Origin: Campylobacterales bacterium
Lineage (GTDB): Bacteria; Campylobacterota; Campylobacteria; Campylobacterales; JAADDG01
Reading direction: 5' to 3'
Length of the DNA stretch: 23,987 bases
Assembly: GCA_027009865.1 (NCBI GenBank)
Contig: JALVCR010000242.1
Coordinates: forward strand, 1 to 23,987
In this document: positions 7,730-14,438 of the stretch, one piece after another
How the letters are laid out: every line of letters begins with the position of its first letter
How positions within the stretch are numbered: the first letter of the stretch is position 1
The notes under the pieces: model-generated
Databases searched by the model: none
The model's input: only the letters and a program-made list of their open reading frames with translations
Told to the model about the DNA's origin: nothing
Translations under genes and position numbers: made by a program

Positions 7730-8476
7730 ATGATAAGATTGATAGATGTTTATAAAAGTTTTGGCAAAAAGAGGGTTTTAAAAGGAGTTAATCTAACGAT
7801 AGAGCCAAATAAAACCACCGTTATTTTAGGACCTTCTGGAAGCGGGAAATCTACAATTATAAAACATATGGTAGCTTTGCTTAAGCCCGATAGAGGCGAA
7901 GTGTGGGTGGAAGGTGTGAATATGGCCAAAGCAAGCGAGGAGGAGATTTATGCCGTTAGGAAAAAGGTTGGATTTTTGTTTCAAAGCGGAGCCTTGTTTG
8001 ACAGTATGAATATTTACGATAATACCGCATTTCCCTTAAGGGAGCATACCAATTTAAGCGAAAAAGAGATAGAGAGAGAAGTTAGAAAAAGACTTGAGAT
8101 GGTGGGGCTTAAATTTGACGAGGTAGCTCATCTGTATCCCGATGAATTAAGCGGAGGTATGCAAAAGAGAGCCGGGCTTGCAAGAACCATTATTTTAAAT
8201 CCGGAAATTATCCTCTATGACGAGCCGACATCAGGTTTGGATCCCATAACAAGCGATTTAATCAGCAGAATGATTTTAAAACTCCAACACGAGCTTGGCA
8301 CAACTTCGGTTGTTATAAGCCACGATATAAAAGAGAGTTTTAAAATAGCCGATAAAATGGCGATGCTGTATGAGGGTAAAATTATAGCTTACGGGGAGCC
8401 TGAATTTTTTAAAACTACCGATAATCCTATCATAAGAAGATTTATAGACGGTATCAGCGATATAAAGATTGATTAG
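7730..8476 (+). CDS. mlaF: MlaF-type ABC transporter ATP-binding protein
   Basis: ATPase of the MCE-type phospholipid transporter (MlaFEDB), powering lipid movement between inner and outer membranes. It is 248 residues with Walker A GPSGSGKS (34-41), Q-loop Gln85 in FLFQSGALFDSMN, signature LSGGMQKR (140-147), Walker B ILYDEP (161-166), and switch His198. The Q-loop sequence FQSGALFDSM and the signature SGGMQKR are typical of MlaF rather than of other importers. It begins 4 nt after prmC. The usual partner, the MlaE permease, is not next to it or in this window, and the MlaD partner is about 10 kb downstream. Its stop overlaps the convergent 8473-8916 gene by 4 nt. Confidence 0.92.
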   Translation: MIRLIDVYKSFGKKRVLKGVNLTIEPNKTTVILGPSGSGKSTIIKHMVALLKPDRGEVWVEGVNMAKASEEEIYAVRKKVGFLFQSGALFDSMNIYDNTAFPLREHTNLSEKEIEREVRKRLEMVGLKFDEVAHLYPDELSGGMQKRAGLARTIILNPEIILYDEPTSGLDPITSDLISRMILKLQHELGTTSVVISHDIKESFKIADKMAMLYEGKIIAYGEPEFFKTTDNPIIRRFIDGISDIKID

Positions 8477-8916
8477 TGATTTTTTTTGATAAGCTCTCTT
8501 ATCTCCTCTATTAATTTTTTAATCTCTTTATCTTTGGCAAGATTTACAAATTCCCCTTTGGCTCTCTCCTTATAAGAGAGAGTTGTAGTTGCAAGGGGAG
8601 ATGAAGCTGATGCTTTGTCGCTTACGAAATTTCTTACCTCTTTTATATTTTTTAGATGTTCGCAATTTTTATCAAGAGTCGATAGTTTTTTTATCAATGA
8701 TTTCAAAAGAGAAGCTTTGTAGTTAAACTCCATCTTCATACCGGGATGGTTTAATACAAAAAACATAATATCATTTTTGGTGTAGATAAAAAGAATATGT
8801 TTTTGCATATAAGGCGGCAGGAGAGATTTTAGCTTATTAAAGCATTTATGAAAAGATATTTTTTTCATATAAGGTTTTGATGTAAGATTTGAAATTATCT
8901 CTTTTGAACTTTGCAA
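8473..8916 (-). CDS. Unknown protein, possibly DUF721/DciA-like
   Basis: A 147-residue basic cytoplasmic protein without signal peptide or membrane segment. Residues 16-80 (a helix, LLPPYMQKHI at 32-41, a strand pair around FIYTKNDIMFFVLNHP, then a helix) resemble by eye the DUF721/DciA layout, the ancestral DnaB-helicase loader family; this is a weak match, not a firm call. Residues 100-147 are Ser/Ala/Thr-rich and then a charged helix. The start used is TTG 8916, because AAGGAAAA lies a normal distance upstream; an ATG at 8868 (residue 17) has no visible ribosome binding site but would keep the conserved-looking core. It is convergent with mlaF and divergent from the lipoprotein-nadB operon. 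Confidence 0.75.
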   Translation of the reverse strand: MQSSKEIISNLTSKPYMKKISFHKCFNKLKSLLPPYMQKHILFIYTKNDIMFFVLNHPGMKMEFNYKASLLKSLIKKLSTLDKNCEHLKNIKEVRNFVSDKASASSPLATTTLSYKERAKGEFVNLAKDKEIKKLIEEIRELIKKNH

Positions 8917-8946
8917 TGGCTTTTTCCTTTTTTTATTTGTGATAAT

Positions 8947-8952
8947 ATCATA
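8947..8952 (-). promoter_or_regulatory. Candidate -10 element for the 8916 gene
   Basis: TATGAT on the minus strand, 30 nt before TTG 8916, with an A-rich stretch and AAGGAAAA between. The spacing supports the TTG start over the ATG at 8868. Confidence 0.4.
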
Positions 8953-9004
8953 ATTTATTTTTCTAATTCCTATAAATTTAATATCCGATTTATTAAACGG
9001 AATT

Positions 9005-9010
9005 TATAAT
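9005..9010 (+). promoter_or_regulatory. -10 element for the lipoprotein-nadB operon
   Basis: A perfect TATAAT, 32 nt before ATG 9043, with AGAGAGG in between as ribosome binding site. No other strong promoter is seen before nadB, so both genes probably share it. Confidence 0.6.
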
Positions 9011-9042
9011 AAAATTTAAAAATAGAGAGGAATGTTCAAATT

Positions 9043-9159
9043 ATGAGAAAAATATCGATAAAAATTTTGAAATTCTTTATAGTCTTCTTTTTGGGTTTTG
9101 TTATTTTGCAAGGATGCGGCTATAAGGGAGATCCTGTTTATGAAAAAAAGGTTAAATAG
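9043..9159 (+). CDS. LptM/YifL-like mini-lipoprotein (38 aa)
   Basis: A 38-residue frame that is easily missed. It has a basic N-terminus (MRKISIKILK), a hydrophobic core, a good lipobox LQGC with Cys25, and then GYKGDPVY, which matches the C-G-x-K-G-x-x-Y pattern of LptM (YifL). In E. coli, LptM is an outer-membrane lipoprotein that assists disulfide maturation of LptD. A TATAAT promoter and an AGAGAGG site precede it, and it ends 3 nt before nadB. LptD itself is encoded at 16161-18236. Reading as a small lipoprotein is firm from the lipobox; the LptM assignment is inference from the short mature peptide, which lacks the Pro-rich tail of enterobacterial LptM. Confidence 0.7.
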   Translation: MRKISIKILKFFIVFFLGFVILQGCGYKGDPVYEKKVK

Positions 9160-9162
9160 AAA

Positions 9163-10605
9163 ATGCAGTATGATGTGATAATAATAGGAGCGGGTATAGC
9201 CGGATTGCATGCCGCGTTGAAAATACCTAAAAATAAAAAGGTTTTTATAGTCTGCAAAAGCAACTCTTGGGATTGCAATACTTTTTATGCTCAAGGCGGA
9301 GTTGCGGTAGCGGCCAATGAGGACGATATAAATCTTCATATTGAAGATACTATAAAAGCGGGAGCTGGGCTTTGCGATAGAAAAGCTGTTGAGATTATGT
9401 GCAAAGACGGTTATAAAGTGGTTAGAGATTTTATAAAAGAGGGTTTTGAATTTGATAAAGATGAAAACGGAAATCTCTTATATACCAAAGAAGCAGCTCA
9501 CAGCAGAAATAGAATTCTGCATGCCGGAGGAGACGCTACCGGAAGGATGATACATCTTTTTTTAATGCAAAAAAATCCTTTTCCTCTTTTGTATAAAAGC
9601 ACTGTTGTGGATCTATTGATAGAGGGCGATACCTGCTATGGTGTAACGGTGGTTTATAACGGAGAGTTTAGAAATATTTACGCTAAAAATGTAATTATTG
9701 CAAGCGGCGGTATAGGCTCTTTGTATGAATATCACACTAATGCAAAGAGCATAAGCGCCGATATTCAGGGAATCTGTCTTGAAAAGGGCTGTTTTTTAAG
9801 AGATATGGAGATGACACAGTTTCATCCTACCGTATTTATCCATAATAAAGGAGCCAGAAAACAGCTTCTAACGGAGGCTCTAAGAGGTGAAGGGGCTTAT
9901 ATTGTAGATGAAACGGGAGAGAGATTTTTGTTTCATTATGATAAAAGAGGAGAGCTTAGCCCAAGAGATATAGTAAGCAGAGCTATGTTTGATTGGAAAA
10001 GAAAGACAAACAGGGAGATTTATCTATCTTTTGATAACTTTACTAAAGAGTTTTTCAAAAAGAGATTTCCTACGATTTATTATCATCTAAAAGATTTGGG
10101 ATTTGATTTGCCAAAAGACAAAGTTCCCATATCTCCAGCTTTTCATTATGCTATGGGAGGAATAAAAACCGATATAGACGGCAAAGTGGAAGGGATGAGA
10201 AATCTATACGCAGTAGGAGAGGTGGCAAATACGAGAGTGCACGGAGCAAACAGGCTTGCTAGCAACTCACTGCTTGAAGCGTTTGTATTTTCTAAAAGAG
10301 CGGTAAATAGTATTTTAAATTCCGACGATAATATAAAGTATAAAGAATTTTCGGCAAATAGGGAAGTTTTGATAAAAGAGGGCGATAAAGAAAGGAAAAA
10401 TTATCTTAGATCTATTATGTGGGAGTATGCCGGAATAATTAGAAAAGAGAGCGGTTTAAAAGAGGCATTAAATAAAATAGAAAAGATGCTAAATGAAGAT
10501 ATCGGCAAACTTTTAAGGCTTAGACTTTTAACTTCCAAAAAGATAATTCAAAGCGCTTTGAATAGAAAAGAGTCTTTAGGCGCACACTATATAATAAAGG
10601 AGTAG
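9163..10605 (+). CDS. nadB: L-aspartate oxidase
   Basis: An FAD enzyme that oxidises L-aspartate to iminoaspartate, the first step of de novo NAD synthesis; NadA and NadC would follow but are not in the window. The 480-residue protein shows the dinucleotide motif IIGAGIAGL (7-15), the FAD-contact block CNTFYAQGGVA (38-48), RILHAGGDATGR (117-128), EMTQFHPT, LLTEALRGEGA, and the C-terminal ASNSLLEA region of the succinate-dehydrogenase/fumarate-reductase flavoprotein family. HSRNR and HAGGD favour NadB over SdhA/FrdA. The helical C-terminal domain is a little short compared with the E. coli enzyme. It sits 3 nt after the mini-lipoprotein gene and overlaps the nhaD ribosome binding site. Confidence 0.95.
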   Translation: MQYDVIIIGAGIAGLHAALKIPKNKKVFIVCKSNSWDCNTFYAQGGVAVAANEDDINLHIEDTIKAGAGLCDRKAVEIMCKDGYKVVRDFIKEGFEFDKDENGNLLYTKEAAHSRNRILHAGGDATGRMIHLFLMQKNPFPLLYKSTVVDLLIEGDTCYGVTVVYNGEFRNIYAKNVIIASGGIGSLYEYHTNAKSISADIQGICLEKGCFLRDMEMTQFHPTVFIHNKGARKQLLTEALRGEGAYIVDETGERFLFHYDKRGELSPRDIVSRAMFDWKRKTNREIYLSFDNFTKEFFKKRFPTIYYHLKDLGFDLPKDKVPISPAFHYAMGGIKTDIDGKVEGMRNLYAVGEVANTRVHGANRLASNSLLEAFVFSKRAVNSILNSDDNIKYKEFSANREVLIKEGDKERKNYLRSIMWEYAGIIRKESGLKEALNKIEKMLNEDIGKLLRLRLLTSKKIIQSALNRKESLGAHYIIKE

Positions 10606-10606
10606 G

Positions 10607-11965
10607 ATGAGATATTTAATTATGCTTATATTTAGTTTTTCCATTTCGTTTGCTTCCGAAAAAGGGGGAGAGGTTATGAATCTTACTACGGAATGGATAG
10701 GAATAGTTGTAGCTGCTATTTTTGTAATAGGATACTATTTTATAGCCACAGAAGAGAAATATGAAATAAATAAGGCTAAACCTGCTCTTTTTGTGGGAAC
10801 CTTTTCTTTTTTGCTTATAGGTATCTATTTTACAATAAACGGTTTGGATCCAAAACCTCTTCATAATGAGCTTGAAAAGCTTATTTTAGAGATTGCGGAG
10901 ATTTTTTTCTTTCTTTTTGTAGCTATGACTTACATAGAGACTTTAATAGAGAGAAATGTATTTGATGTTTTAAAATATAAGCTTCTATCCAAAGGATATA
11001 CCTATAAGCAGCTCTATTGGATTAGCGGTTTTTTAGCTTTCTGGCTCTCTCCGGTAGCCGATAATCTTACTACGGCTTTGATTTTATCTACGGTTGTATA
11101 TACGATAGATAAAGATAAAACCTCTTTTTTGGTTCCATCAGCCATTAATATAGTGGTTGCGGCAAATGCGGGGGGAGCTTGGAGTCCTTTTGGAGATATA
11201 ACTACTCTTATGGCTTGGACGGCCGGCAAGGGAGAGTTTGTGGATTTTATTTTCCTTTTTCCGGCAGTTACTTTGGGATATGTTTTAACAGCTTTGCTTT
11301 TATCAAGATATGTTCCCAAAGGAAAGCCTTTTTTTGATATGAATTTAACTGGGGAAGTTAAGTTTAAACCTGGAGCCAAAACTGTTATTTGGCTTGGAGT
11401 TGGAACGATAATAATAGCTGTTGTTGGGCATCAGTTTTTTCATTTCCCGGCTATGTGGGGGATGATGTTTGGGCTTTCTATTTTAAAACTTTATGCTTAT
11501 GAACTTAAAAGACAGGGAGAAGAGTTTGATATTTATGTAAATATGAAAAAGGTTGAAAACGATACTCTTTTATTTTTCTTTGGTATTTTATCTGCGGTTG
11601 GAGCTTTGCATTTTTTAGGATTTTTGGAATATATTACAAAACTATATGATATAATCGGCGCTACTGTAGGAAATATTGGAGTAGGGTTTATCTCTGCCAT
11701 TATAGACAACGTTCCGGTTATGAGCGCTATTTTAAAAGCAAATCCCAATATGGATTTGGCCCAGTGGATGCTTGTTACGATGACTGCGGGAATCGGAGGA
11801 AGTTTAATTAGCTTTGGAAGCGCTGCCGGGGTTGGAGTTATGGGAAGAATGAAAGGGATTTATACTTTTGGCTCCCATATGAAATTGGCATGGACTGTTT
11901 TGGCCGGATATTTTCTATCGTGCCTTATTTGGTATTTACAATTTGAATTAATGAGGTTGTATTGA
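10607..11965 (+). CDS. nhaD: NhaD-family Na+/H+ antiporter
   Basis: An inner-membrane antiporter that exports Na+ (or Li+) in exchange for protons, for pH and salt balance. The 452-residue protein begins with a signal-like segment (1-17, ending SFA), followed by about 11-12 hydrophobic segments. NhaD hallmarks are SPVADNLTTAL (148-158), ANAGGAWSPFGDITT (186-200) and a second IIDNVPVMSA block near residue 366; the Asp residues in these re-entrant loops are the expected ion-binding sites. Start ATG 10607 lies 2 nt after the nadB stop, with AAGGAG inside the end of nadB. The 3' TGA shares a base with the guaA ATG. Confidence 0.93.
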   Translation: MRYLIMLIFSFSISFASEKGGEVMNLTTEWIGIVVAAIFVIGYYFIATEEKYEINKAKPALFVGTFSFLLIGIYFTINGLDPKPLHNELEKLILEIAEIFFFLFVAMTYIETLIERNVFDVLKYKLLSKGYTYKQLYWISGFLAFWLSPVADNLTTALILSTVVYTIDKDKTSFLVPSAINIVVAANAGGAWSPFGDITTLMAWTAGKGEFVDFIFLFPAVTLGYVLTALLLSRYVPKGKPFFDMNLTGEVKFKPGAKTVIWLGVGTIIIAVVGHQFFHFPAMWGMMFGLSILKLYAYELKRQGEEFDIYVNMKKVENDTLLFFFGILSAVGALHFLGFLEYITKLYDIIGATVGNIGVGFISAIIDNVPVMSAILKANPNMDLAQWMLVTMTAGIGGSLISFGSAAGVGVMGRMKGIYTFGSHMKLAWTVLAGYFLSCLIWYLQFELMRLY

Positions 11966-13515
11966 TGAAAAATGTTCCGATAGTGGTTTTGGATTTTGGT
12001 TCTCAATATACGCAGCTTATTGCAAGAAAATTAAGAGAAGAGAAGGTATATTCCGAGATTGTGCCTTATAATGAGGATATAGAGAAGATAAAGGCTAAAA
12101 ATCCCAAAGGCATAATCTTATCGGGAGGTCCTGCAAGTATCTATGCAAAAGATGCTTACAGGCCAAATGAAGAGATTTTTAATTTGGGTATTCCTATTTT
12201 GGGAATATGTTATGGAATGCAGCTTATAGTTGATCACTTTAAGGGAGCGGTTGTTGCGGCTAATCATCACGAATATGGAAAGGCTAATTTGATTTTGGAT
12301 GAAGTGCATGGCCATATATCTCCTATTTTTAAAAATACTCCCTCTTCTCAAATAGTGTGGATGTCTCATGCCGACAGGGTTGAGAAGCTTCCCGAAGGTT
12401 TTGTAAAGATAGCTCACAGCGACAACTCACCTTATGCGGCGATAGCAAATGAAGAGAAGAGAATTTACGCTTTTCAGTTTCATCCGGAAGTTCACCACTC
12501 CGAATATGGAAAAACTCTTCTTAAAAATTTTGCAAAAGAGATATGCGGGTGTGAAACTACTTGGAATATGGGCTCTTTTGCAAAAGAGCAGATAAAAAAG
12601 ATAAGAGAGAAAGTAGGAGAGGGAAAAGTTTTATGCGCTGTTAGCGGTGGAGTGGACAGCTCGGTTGTTGCGGCTTTGCTTCATGAAGCGATAGGAGATA
12701 AACTTATTCCTATTTTTATAGATACTGGACTTCTTAGAGCTAATGAGAGGGAAGCTGTTGAGAATATGTTTAAACTGAATTTGAAAATCCCTTTAATTAC
12801 CGTAGATGCCGAAGAGATATATCTTGAAAGATTAAAAGGCGTTATTGATCCAGAAAAGAAGAGAAAAATAATAGGACATCTTTTTATAGAGCTTTTTGAA
12901 AAAGAGGCTAAAAAACATAAAGATATAAAATATTTAGCTCAGGGAACCTTATATCCTGACGTGATAGAATCAGTTTCGGTAAAGGGTCCTTCTAAAACCA
13001 TAAAATCTCATCATAACGTAGGAGGGCTTCCCGATTGGATGAAGTTTGAGCTTATAGAGCCTTTAAGAGAGCTTTTTAAAGATGAGGTAAGAGAGCTTGG
13101 ATTGGAACTTGGTCTTCCAAGAGAGATGGTAATGAGACACCCTTTCCCAGGGCCTGGACTTGCCATTAGAATAATGGGAGAGGTTACAAAAGAGGATTTA
13201 GATCTTTTAAGAAAAGCTGATTTAATAATGTTAGAGGAGCTAAAAGCAAGCGGTTATTATGATAAGACCTGGCAGGCTTTTACCGTTTTATTGAATGTAA
13301 AGAGTGTAGGAGTTATGGGGGATAACAGAACTTACGATAATACCGTTTGCGTTAGAGTGGTAGAAAGCGTAGATGGAATGACAGCAACTTTTGCTCATCT
13401 TCCTCATGATTTGTTGGAGAGAATAAGCACAAGAATAATAAACGAAGTGGACGGAATAAACAGAGTTGTTTACGATATCTCTTCAAAACCTCCAGCTACT
13501 ATAGAGTGGGAGTAA
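11965..13515 (+). CDS. guaA: GMP synthase (glutamine-hydrolysing)
   Basis: Converts XMP to GMP with ATP and glutamine, the last step of guanine nucleotide synthesis. In 516 residues: class-I glutamine amidotransferase domain with nucleophile Cys82 in GICYGMQ and His173/Glu175 in FQFHPEV; ATP-pyrophosphatase domain with the P-loop SGGVDSS (227-233); and a C-terminal dimerisation domain with RHPFPGPGLAIRI and the ending KPPATIEWE, a conserved GuaA C-terminus. Start ATG 11965 is preferred over the TTG one codon upstream because it makes a TGATG junction with nhaD and follows GAGG at a normal distance. Confidence 0.98.
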   Translation: MKNVPIVVLDFGSQYTQLIARKLREEKVYSEIVPYNEDIEKIKAKNPKGIILSGGPASIYAKDAYRPNEEIFNLGIPILGICYGMQLIVDHFKGAVVAANHHEYGKANLILDEVHGHISPIFKNTPSSQIVWMSHADRVEKLPEGFVKIAHSDNSPYAAIANEEKRIYAFQFHPEVHHSEYGKTLLKNFAKEICGCETTWNMGSFAKEQIKKIREKVGEGKVLCAVSGGVDSSVVAALLHEAIGDKLIPIFIDTGLLRANEREAVENMFKLNLKIPLITVDAEEIYLERLKGVIDPEKKRKIIGHLFIELFEKEAKKHKDIKYLAQGTLYPDVIESVSVKGPSKTIKSHHNVGGLPDWMKFELIEPLRELFKDEVRELGLELGLPREMVMRHPFPGPGLAIRIMGEVTKEDLDLLRKADLIMLEELKASGYYDKTWQAFTVLLNVKSVGVMGDNRTYDNTVCVRVVESVDGMTATFAHLPHDLLERISTRIINEVDGINRVVYDISSKPPATIEWE

Positions 13516-13517
13516 TT

Positions 13518-14165
13518 TTGAGTAAAATTTTTGTTTTAAGCGATAGAAAGTTTAAAGAAGCTTTAAATCTTCCTGTAATTAAATTTAAGTATTTAAAAAA
13601 AGATATAGATCTTAGCGGGTATGACGCTTTGATCTTTACCTCTAAAAACGGAGTGGAGGCTATTGATAGGATCGATAAAAAATGGAAAAGCATCCCCTCT
13701 TTTTCCATAGGAAAAGGAACGAGCAAAGAGATTTTGAAAAAAGGAGGAAATCTCATTTTTACAGCGGCCTCCTCTTATGGAGATGATTTTGCAAAAGAGA
13801 TTGTTCCTTTATTAAAAGATAAAAAGGCTCTCTTTTTGAGAGCCAAAAAAGTTACTTCAAAGCTAAATGAAATTTTAAAGCAAAACGGTGTGGATTTAAA
13901 AGAGGAGATAGTTTATGAAACTGTTTGCAATGAATGCGAAAATATCTTGCCACCTCCAAAGGATTCTATTATAATTTTCTCTTCTCCCTCAACCATAGAG
14001 TGCTTTTTTAGGTGTTTTTCTTGGGATAAAAGTTATAAAGCTGTGGTAATCGGTAAAAAAACAGCCTCCTTTATGCCAAAGAATATAAAATATTTTTTAT
14101 CTAAAGAGCAAAATATTCCCTCTTGTATAGAATTTGCTGGAAAATTAAGAAAAAAATTATTATAA
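13518..14165 (+). CDS. hemD: Uroporphyrinogen-III synthase
   Basis: Closes and inverts ring D of hydroxymethylbilane to give uroporphyrinogen III, the branch point to haem and sirohaem. The family is poorly conserved, so the call rests on its layout: two Rossmann-like halves, with DALIFTSKNGVEAI near residues 36-49, SYGDDFA and FLRAKK in the middle, Y-E-T-V, and IIIFSSPSTIECFF near 154-167. The 215-residue length fits. Start TTG 13518 is chosen because GGGAG sits 5 nt before it; a GTG at 13506 (overlapping guaA) is the alternative. The gene begins 2 nt after guaA. No other haem gene is in the window. Confidence 0.85.
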   Translation: MSKIFVLSDRKFKEALNLPVIKFKYLKKDIDLSGYDALIFTSKNGVEAIDRIDKKWKSIPSFSIGKGTSKEILKKGGNLIFTAASSYGDDFAKEIVPLLKDKKALFLRAKKVTSKLNEILKQNGVDLKEEIVYETVCNECENILPPPKDSIIIFSSPSTIECFFRCFSWDKSYKAVVIGKKTASFMPKNIKYFLSKEQNIPSCIEFAGKLRKKLL

Positions 14166-14166
14166 T
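14161..14166 (+). promoter_or_regulatory. Candidate -10 element for the RNA upstream of purD
   Basis: TATAAT overlapping the hemD stop codon. A start about 7 nt downstream (near 14173) would place the hairpin at 14184-14229 at the 5' end of the transcript. A start inside the hairpin cannot be excluded, since the mature RNA appears to begin near 14217. Confidence 0.4.
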
Positions 14167-14183
14167 AATTATTGAAAACAAAA

Positions 14184-14229
14184 TCGGGTTTAAAAGTGTC
14201 TCTTTAAAAAGGGGCAGTTTTAAACCTGA
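14184..14229 (+). other. Long near-perfect hairpin at the 5' edge of the structured RNA
   Basis: Outer stem 14186-14195 (GGGTTTAAAA) with 14218-14227 (TTTTAAACCT); inner stem 14197-14205 with 14208-14216 using some G-U pairs; one G-G mismatch between them. The stem could extend to 14184/14229. It may be a weak terminator for hemD (only four T follow the inner stem) or a precursor/regulatory element, because its 3' arm (14222-14229) is also the 5' arm of the closing stem of the RNA that follows. Confidence 0.6.
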
Positions 14230-14420
14230 GTGAAGCGCCACCCATTACATTGAGGGTCCGACACGAAAGTATTAGCGGGAAGCGTATGGCGTCTGTGTGT
14301 CGGTGATCTTGCTTGAGCCCTTAAATTTAGGGTTAGAGATTGCCGCCTAAGGGCGTCATCATTCCTGCACCGTTGGCTTGATGGGGCCACTTAAAAATGG
14401 AACGCTCACTCGGGTTTTCT
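14217..14420 (+). ncRNA. ssrS: Structured RNA upstream of purD, probable 6S RNA ('purD motif')
   Basis: The interval has no good coding frame and folds on itself. The closing stem pairs 14222-14237 (AAACCTGAGTGAAGCG) with 14403-14417 (CGCTCACTCGGGTTT), continued by CCATT 14242-14246 with AATGG 14396-14400; the loop mismatches on both sides would form part of a central bubble. Inside are CCGACAC/GTGTCGG (about 14258-14302), CCCT/AGGG near 14318-14332 and CGCC/GGCG near 14345-14356. A U-rich tract follows. Known background, from memory: a conserved RNA called the purD motif lies upstream of purD in Campylobacterota and is now regarded as their 6S RNA, which binds RNA polymerase in stationary phase. 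Position and length (about 200 nt) fit. The several internal hairpins are less rod-like than E. coli 6S, so the name is tentative. Confidence 0.65.
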
Positions 14421-14427
14421 TATTTTT
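14403..14427 (+). terminator. 3' arm of RNA closing stem plus U-rich tract
   Basis: The 3' arm (14403-14417) pairs with 14222-14237 and is followed by TTTTCTTATTTTT, giving an intrinsic-terminator-like end for the RNA. The purD ribosome binding site GGAG starts at 14428, directly after the T tract, so readthrough would be needed to express purD from the same promoter. Confidence 0.45.
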
Positions 14428-14438
14428 GGAGAAAAAAT

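Noticed and set aside
11014..11748. Minus-strand open frames inside nhaD
   Set aside because: Shadows of a clearly conserved gene; no ribosome binding sites and low-complexity Pro/Lys-rich translations.
14166..14420. tmRNA, SRP RNA, RNase P RNA or cobalamin riboswitch
   Set aside because: None of their conserved blocks is present (no tRNA-like ends, no GGAAG/AGC SRP core, no RNase P GAAAGTCC block, no cobalamin box).
14397..14438. N-terminal extension of PurD into the structured RNA
   Set aside because: The extra 14 residues do not resemble PurD, and the sequence is part of the RNA closing stem and T-tract; ATG 14439 follows GGAG.
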